Part shown: piece after piece, positions 57,120-64,000 of the stretch
Numbering within the stretch: position 1 is the first letter of the stretch
Layout of the letters: every line of letters begins with the position of its first letter
Source of the DNA: Diospyros lotus
Taxonomy: Eukaryota > Streptophyta > Magnoliopsida > Ericales > Ebenaceae
Reading direction: 5' to 3'
Length of the DNA: 64,000 nucleotides
Assembly: GCF_014633365.1 (NCBI RefSeq)
Contig: NC_068344.1
Coordinates: forward strand, 19,359,669 to 19,423,668
Position numbers and translations under genes: made by a program
Notes under the pieces: generated by a model
Seen by the model: only the letters and a program-made list of their open reading frames with translations
The model's database searches: none
What the model was told of the DNA's origin: nothing

Positions 57120-58160
57120 GATGGATTTTCATCCAACATATCTCAATGTGTTAACCTCAAAGACCACAAAATTATCAATTTGAAGAGCCATGATTGTCAT
57201 GTTCTTATTTAGCACATGCTTCCTATTGCATTATGTGGCATCGTTCCTAATGATGTATGTGAGGCACTCATTGAATTATCTTTGTTTTTCAAGATATAAA
57301 GTGGTAAGGCATTAAGGGTGAAAAAAATAGACCAAATTGAATATCAAATTTTTGTCACTCTCTACAAGTTGGAAATTATCTTTCCTCCATCCTTTTTTAA
57401 GGTCATGGAGCACTTGTCAGTACATTTGGCAAATGAGGTTAAGGTCGGTGGGCTTGTACAATATCAATGGATGTACCCCACGGAGAGATATTTGTACAAT
57501 TTTAAATTATTGTCCACAACAAAACGCACCTAGAAGGCTCAATTGCAAAAGGATACATTGTTAGTGATTGCATGATACTTTGTCTAAGGTACTTGCATAG
57601 CATGAAGACAAAGTTTAATTACTAGCTTGATATAAATTACGAGCGTGATGTTCACGATGGAGGTTCACTTGTGTTCAACCAATGTGGGAGACCTTTGGGA
57701 GCTGGAATTACCTGCTATTTAGAAAACAATAAGTGGATTGAAGCACATATATATTCTAAGGAATTGTAGCGAAGTTCAGCCATTTATTGAGTAAGATCCA
57801 ACTTTAATCTTAATGACATTTGCTTTTAATTTTGTTATACTAGATTTGAACAACTATTTAACATTTACAGGGAGTATTCTAGAATTCAATCAACAATAGG
57901 CTTACAACTATTCAAGCAGGAGTGGAATATAAATTTTACTAAATGGTTTAAGTTTAGGGTAAGTGTATCGTGATTCTTTTTATGCTTTCTTTTAGTACTT
58001 TACTAAAAATAAATGATTTGTAGGATGCAAGATAGTCAAAACATAGATGAGAGCATGTTGTCATTGTCTAGTGGGCCATTAAAAAATGTGACATTTTACA
58101 ATGGTTACATTGTCAATGGGTATAGGTTTCATGTTGAAGTTTGTTAATTCTATTTTATTC
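57120..58160 (+). pseudogene. CACTA transposase (TNP2) remnant
   Basis: LKSHDCHVLI, then IDQIEYQIFVTLYKLEIIFP, PSFFKVMEHLSVHLANEVKV and YQWMYPTERYLYNFKLL are the DUF4218 part of plant TNP2. Further on ATFYNGY-like and NGYRFHVEV residues recall DUF4216. Stops and frameshifts are frequent and introns may be present. The DDE catalytic part, which should be upstream, is absent. Confidence 0.68.
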
Positions 58161-58379
58161 CATAGGGAATAAATCACAAAACAAGTCAAATGATTATTCC
58201 CAATGTCTTCCAGACAATCCACTAATTGATGAAACTACACCATAGCCTAATAAAGTCGAACCACATCCACATCAATCACCAAGAAAAAAGAAAGCACGAG
58301 AAAAAAATGAAGGTATTTATTTATCATAATTTTGGTATTTATACACATTAATACATAATTATGTAACTTTAACAAATTT

Positions 58380-59480
58380 ATGTCAGATAAAGAGAAAAGA
58401 GTTTGAGGAATGAACAAGAACAAAAGAGTTGCAGCCCTACAAAATGATGACTGACTAGAAGTATCTTTCTATCAAAATTGAACTATTAGACCTAATCACG
58501 AGGCTTTTTCAAGACACTTGGGACAAATTATTCATGATTTTAATATTCGTCCTGTTAGAGTTCATAGTTGCAAGGAAATTAGAGAACAAGAGAAGAGCCA
58601 CATGTGAGTTGCAATTAATGTAAATAAAAACTAGTTGATGTATATACTTTTAATATTGGTTACTGATTTGTTTAACTTTTCTTTGTAGGAGAAGTTTAAA
58701 AATGATAATTGAAGGATAACCATGAACATGCACTTAGCTAGTCACATGTGTTCCTTGTGAAATAATTGAAGGTCCTCTTTGAATAGAAAATATATCAAGT
58801 TGTACAATAGTGTACAAAATATTCTTGAAAAAAAAATAAAGCCTAAGGGGATTCAAGATCAAGAAGATTGGGAATAGGTTGTCAAAAACCATTTTCAAGC
58901 TTCATCCTTCAAGGTAAACAACCTCGAATTTTTTTGTAATTCTACTTCTTGTTTTTTGAGGAGTATCATTTCTATCTCATTGATATACTTTATGTTATTA
59001 AATTTTCTAAATTTGAATAAGTGAGAGAAATTCAAAAAATAGAGAGAAGCTACGAATGCCCCATAGGATCGAAAGCAAGCCAATCTGGGAGATTGTATAC
59101 CAAATGGTACTATAATATATAACTTCAACAATTTTTCTTTATACATATCCATTGTTCTCTATTAAATAGCGATTACTTTACACTTTTGATTTTAGGGAGG
59201 AAAAAATGGTCAACAACCAAATTTAGCAGATATATGTGGTTTGCAACTAGGAAGAAATGTGAGAAGATGGTTGAGTCGAAAGAACAAGAAACATATGTAA
59301 ATTAAATAGTTAATAACACTTTTTTTTAATTTCTTTGTTCAATTTTTCACACTCAAGTATATTTAAAGTGTATTAAATTAAACCATTAACATGTTTTGTA
59401 GGATCAATTAGTTCAAACTATCCAATCGAATCCTAAAATGTCTAATCTTAAAAATCATTGAGACTTGTTTTGGCCCCCCA
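58380..59480 (+). pseudogene. CACTA second-ORF (TNP1-like) remnant
   Basis: Fragments ERSYECPIGSKASQSGRLYT and WFATRKKCEKMVESKEQET, separated by intron-like AT-rich stretches, recall the plant transposase family often encoded downstream of TNP2. Weak evidence; no open frame over 80 codons. Confidence 0.35.
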
Positions 59481-60867
59481 ATTGAAGAATCATGTTCTTT
59501 TGTATGGTGGTGGGGTGAGACCTAAATAATTAAAACCTGCATCTTCAAGCAAGAATGAATTGGAAGAAGAGAATAAGAGACCTAAGAACAGTGCGGAAGC
59601 TCTAGAAGTTGCATTTAGTTAAGGAATTCATACAATCTAGGGGTCAAGATCAACCTTCTACGTCTTAATCTACTCAGGTAATATATATTTTTTTATTGCT
59701 AAATTTTGGCATGGCTTCTTTTGAACCCAATTTGATGAATATTAATGTTGGCCATAGTTTCTTGACCATAGACAATAGTTTATTGAAGAGAAATGATGTG
59801 AAATTCTAGCAATCTCTATTGAATTTGCAATAAACACTAGGCAAGAGAACATGAGAGAGAAAGAAGTAAGGAAGCTGGTTGTTCTTGAGATAGAGAGCAC
59901 ATAAGGAGAAAATTGGTTGCTGAAGGAAGGAAAGAAGTGCAATAAGTACACATGTTAATTAGTATAGTTTATTTTTTGTTAAATATTCATGAAATTATGC
60001 AATGGTTTTATTGTGGACCAATTCTTGGGAAATTTGTACAGTAACATCAATTTACATATACCTTCAACAAGATATTAATGTGTGAAAATTATTGATATAT
60101 ATTGTTCCAAATATAACAAAGTTATTTATATAACAAATAATTTATGTACATAATGGGAATGTTGTAGCTTTTGCTTTTTTACAAATTATATTACAGTAAT
60201 TGTTATCCTTGTAAGTGTAATTTTTTTTACTTAGAAGCTTGTTAGTATTTAAGTCTTATACATATAGCATCAATTAGAAAATTTAGAGTGTATTTCTCAA
60301 ATTTTGTTGTGTTTTGGTGCATTTTAGTGTTTGTATGTTATGTAACTTGTGATGGAGACATTTTAGGATTTGTTAATTCTATTTCTAATTTTTTATAAAG
60401 AAAACATAAACACTTCTTTGACTCTAATTTAATGTTTTATTTTTTTTTTCTGAAGGTCAATGAGACAATAGGATGCTAAAAGATGCAACTTCTGTCTTGG
60501 TCTACATGAATAGTTCTATGACTATAATTTCAATAAACTCTTTGACTATAGTGTTTTGGTGTACATTTTTTTTTGTGTGTGTAGTAAATATGATAGTAAA
60601 AATATTGCTTTTAGTTGAACATCATTTTCTGTATAGCTCGTTGGCAATTAACACTTAGATACTATTTTTAGTGTGTAAATGCTAATGGATAATGAAGCTT
60701 CTTATTTTGGTTGAATATATATTACTTTGGTGTTATTTGAATAACATGTTTAATTTTATATGGGTTTTATTCCAATTTGGCATGGATAATGATATATAGG
60801 TTTGGTGGTTTATATCAAAACATGATATTCTCATCATTGATGACTAGTGCTCTTGTCGTTTTCACAC

Positions 60868-61150
60868 TATTAATGACCAGAAATACTATAATTACTGATT
60901 TGTATTTTGGTAACTAAATATTTTTTTTAATGATAGGAATCTTATAGTCACTAATTGTTCAAACTATTAACGATAGAAAATATTATTGTTATTAGTTTGT
61001 GTTTTGATAGCTAAATAGCTATTTTAATCATAAGAATCATATAGTTGCTAATTGTTCAGATTATTAATGACGAGAAATACAGTCATTATTGAGTTATAAT
61101 TTGGTAGTTAATAATTATTTTTAACGATAGGAATCATACAGTCGCTAATA
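60868..61150. repeat. 97-bp subterminal tandem repeats of the CACTA element
   Basis: Three units start TATTAAYGA: 60868-60964, 60965-61061 and 61062 to about 61150. Each contains GATAGGAATCATATAGTYGC-like sequence and CTAATTGTTCA. CACTA elements carry such arrays next to their ends as transposase-binding sites. Confidence 0.7.
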
Positions 61151-61308
61151 CAATTAACGAAGAGTTTATCATTCTCATCGTTAAATACTTTTATCCACGA
61201 AGGCAATAACGAAGGACGACAATAAGAAAATATAACTTTTTAACAACAGTAAATCAACTTTTAACGATTGATTGTCCTAGCGTTAAAACCCATTTTTCTT
61301 GTTGTGAA

Positions 61309-61786
61309 TAGCCCTTACATCATTTACTTTGAAAGAATATTGAGCATAAGCTCACAGTAAAGATCTACCCTCAAAGAATAAGAAATAAGGCTTATGAGAA
61401 AATACAAGAAAAGTGATAGAAATAATACAATTCAAGCACTCAATTCTCTTAAATATGAAGAAGATCAAGAATGATAAAGAGTATGATCAGTTCAGCTATT
61501 CCTTCTTCTTTTCCATTCTAGTCAGGAAATTTTTTCATGAAGTATAACCAAACAAGGCTCGAGTAGTTCTTAAGAGAATATCTTCATTAGGATTAAGCAC
61601 TCAAGCAACCTTAATGGAAGCAGCAACCCAATCTCGTGCACAAGGGTTTATATAGAAGCTTTGAGCTAGAATTTGAATTTGAAATGTTTGTCATCTCAAC
61701 AGCTCCTTTGATTTAACTTATAACAATCAAGTTAGTTCACACAAATATACATATAAAAGGATTTACATTTTGAGCATCATAGGTGT
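61309..61786 (-). repeat. LTR-like sequence on minus
   Basis: Non-coding. On minus a TATA-like CTATATAAACCC lies at about 61645-61656, followed by GTGCACGAGATTGGG, which looks like a retrotransposon promoter. No boundaries found. Confidence 0.3.
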
Positions 61787-62642
61787 TGTGGGGTGCCCTA
61801 GGAAAATCAAAGTCAAAAATCCAAAAATCCTAGAAGTATCCCAAGAAGGCCGAAAACCCAAATAACCCCAAAAAGTCTTCCGGAGACTTCGAAGACTCTC
61901 TAAACTAGCCTAGACCTTAGCATCATAGAAGCCTAAGACTCATCCAAAGAGTCTTCCAGGTTCAAGTCACCCGATGACTCCAAGGAGTCTTCAGAACCCG
62001 TCTAAAGGATACTCTTTGAGCATTTTGCCCTCGAAGGTACCTCCAGGCTTAACGACCTCATTTGATGCATTTCTCCCCCATAAAGTCAAGTTACACATCA
62101 GCATGCCACGTGTCATGTGGACCGCACCACCAATGTCTATAAATACCCTACTACTATACTACAAATGGGAGGACCCAGACCTAAGACTCGGAGACTTTAA
62201 CCCTAGTCAAACCTAAACCCATCGGGAGACTACTCGTTGGGAGACTCCCATTCGAAATATCACTACATACATACACACATACTTATAATCTATGTCATCA
62301 TCATCTAACTTAGGCATCAGAAGGCCTACGTAGGAAAGCTCCCCACGTGCCTTCTAACTGTTCCTTTGTTACAGACTCATCCAATGTTAACCGATTCAAA
62401 GACCTTCCAAACCCATCAAAAGACTATCCCTTTAGAGACCCAGACCCATTAGGGAATAAGGTCCCCAAAGAATCCCAGAAGCCATCTAAAGACTCCCAAT
62501 ACCCTTTCTACTCTCATGGACAGTGAATCAAGTAAGGCTCATATTAACCTTTCTTGACTTTTGGACCCTACCTTCTCCCCAGGACTCTGCCTAGTTATTC
62601 TTTAAGACAAATAAAATTAATTATTGTATTAAGGCAACAACA
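61787..62642 (+). repeat. LTR family L, copy 3
   Basis: TGTGGGGTGCCCTAGG to AAGGCAACAACA, 856 bp. TATA-like TCTATAAATACC at 62136, motif AACTTAGGCATCAGAAGGCC near 62308. Followed by the ACTCGATTA-rich stretch. Confidence 0.62.
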
Positions 62643-64000
62643 ATATGTATATAGTATAAATTCATTTTGCATTACATTGGAGTGAAAGATAAATCAGATA
62701 ACATTAAATAAATTGAATATTTATGAAAAAGTAAACTTTATGCACATTTAATGCTCTTTAATGACTATATTTTCATATAAATAGTCAAGTAAAAATCAAT
62801 ATTTCTCAAGTATGATCAGCAAATAATCAAGTATATATGCTTAAAGGATAGTCGATTAAGCTTGGACATTACTCGATTATATGATTTACTTAGTCGATTA
62901 ATAAATCAAATACAAAGACCCATTTCTTTATTTGATAAACTTACTTAACAAAGTTACTTAATTACTCAATTATAAAATTTCATAACTAGAGTACAGAGTA
63001 AATTATAATAGATTAACTTTTTTACTTTAAATCTATCACTCAAATAAGTACTTTTGATACTTGATTACAGAATGATATTACTCGAGTACAGAATATATTA
63101 TATTTGATTAACTTTTTAACTTTAGTTCTGTTACTCTAACAAACATTCTCGATACTCAATTGTAACATGTCATTACTTGAGTACGAAATACCTCTTAGTC
63201 AATTATTAAATTAGATCCAGAGACTTACCCTTTGTCTAGTAGATTATACTTGATTAAGGCATTAAGTTACGAGACTAAGATAAGAAATATTTGATTAAAC
63301 CTATCCTCGTAGTCGATTATTCTTCAAGTATAGAGACTCGACATTTTTCACCCAAATTATCACTTGAGTAAGATACTTGACTAAAAAAAATTGAATTACT
63401 CGATTATCATTTCCTCTTAGTCGATAAATGATACAAGTATAAGGAATTGTCACTTTAGTCTTAATTCTTACTCGATTATTGAATCTAGTTACTTAACTAA
63501 TATCTTAGTTAATTGATTATCATTTGGATTACCTGTTTGAAGCTTTTTAGTATAATAATCAAGTACATCAAGCATATAATCAATTATGCCTTAAAGTATT
63601 CAAGTTTTACTCGGTTAAACCAGTGAGTTAGTTGAGTATGATCACTTGTTACTCAACTAAAATCTTCCTTTACTCTTGATTAAAGAAAATTACTCTATTA
63701 AGTTAATGCATTAGTTAACTAATCATCTAGTCACAACATAATTCACTTGATTTCCAATTCTTATTACTTGAGTAATATTTGAAAATTAGTTGCAATAACT
63801 AACATTTCTAAACATTTTTACTTGATTACAATTAAGCTTTACTCGAGTAAAAGATATGTTAATCAATTAATGAGTAGTCTTAATCGATTAATGCACTAAT
63901 GTAATACTCGGGAATGATTTGAGGCTATAGACAGTATTTGATAAAGGATGCAAGTGGAATTCTCGAAAAAATGAGACTATAGGGTACACTAACACAACTT
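62643..64000. other. intergenic stretch dense in ACTCGATTA-like words
   Basis: No gene. From 62820 to 63910 there are roughly 30 words of the type ACTCGATTA, ACTTGAGTA, AGTCGATTA and AATCGATTA in both senses, on an AT-rich background. Likely leader or internal non-coding part of the element whose LTR is copy 3. Confidence 0.5.

Larger units (their letters stand above)
56991..61308 (+). mobile_element. CACTA (En/Spm) transposon remnant
   Basis: TNP2-type transposase fragments, a TNP1-like fragment, subterminal repeats (60868-61150) and the right end CCCATTTTTCTTGTTGTG (61291-61308) are present. Read inward, that end is CACAACAAGAAAAATGGG, one base from the common CACTACAAGAAAAATGGG. The left terminus is not found. 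Confidence 0.72.

Noticed and set aside
60868..61150. CRISPR-like array
   Set aside because: The 97-bp units are contiguous without spacers, in a plant CACTA element end.

Overview
This is plant nuclear DNA, probably from a dicot. It has GT-AG introns, Ty1/Copia and Ty3/Gypsy LTR retrotransposons primed by initiator-Met tRNA, a hAT MITE and a CACTA transposon remnant. The species cannot be told from the sequence. No rRNA, tRNA, CRISPR array or prokaryotic operon was found.

The one clear host gene is on the minus strand, from 49314 down to 4331. Six exons encode the N-terminal part, including the EDR1 domain, of an EDR1-like Raf/MAPKKK. All splice phases agree: exon 1 49314-49024, exon 2 46531-46230, exon 3 46140-45996, exon 4 45809-45706, exon 5 9473-9265, exon 6 from 4550. 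Intron 4 is 36,232 bp. Removing three delimited insertions and their target duplications leaves about 844 bp. Intron 5 holds a further broken Copia. Exon 6 runs straight into the 3' LTR of a Copia element at 4330/4331, and the kinase domain is not in the window.

Layout. 1-4330: Copia-1, internal region plus 3' LTR. 5542-8790: Copia-2, broken. 9953-10716: hAT MITE with 8-bp target duplication. 10735-28047: Copia-3, two LTRs, its integrase split by a 12.1-kb head-to-head inverted Gypsy-1 block (12862-25006). 28183-45475: Gypsy-2, two 338-bp LTRs and a perfect TAATG target duplication. Gypsy-2 is filled with nested elements and carries a large internal inversion that separates the two halves of its integrase. 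Nested inside are Gypsy-3, which carries fragments resembling the splicing factor PRP40A; Gypsy-4; three solo LTRs; and an 896-bp foldback element.

49324-64000 is non-genic: three copies of a roughly 850-bp LTR family, an LTR-like region with regular motif arrays, a CACTA remnant with subterminal repeats, and a stretch dense in ACTCGATTA-like words. All retrotransposon reading frames are decayed. Five of six reverse transcriptase catalytic motifs that can be located are damaged.
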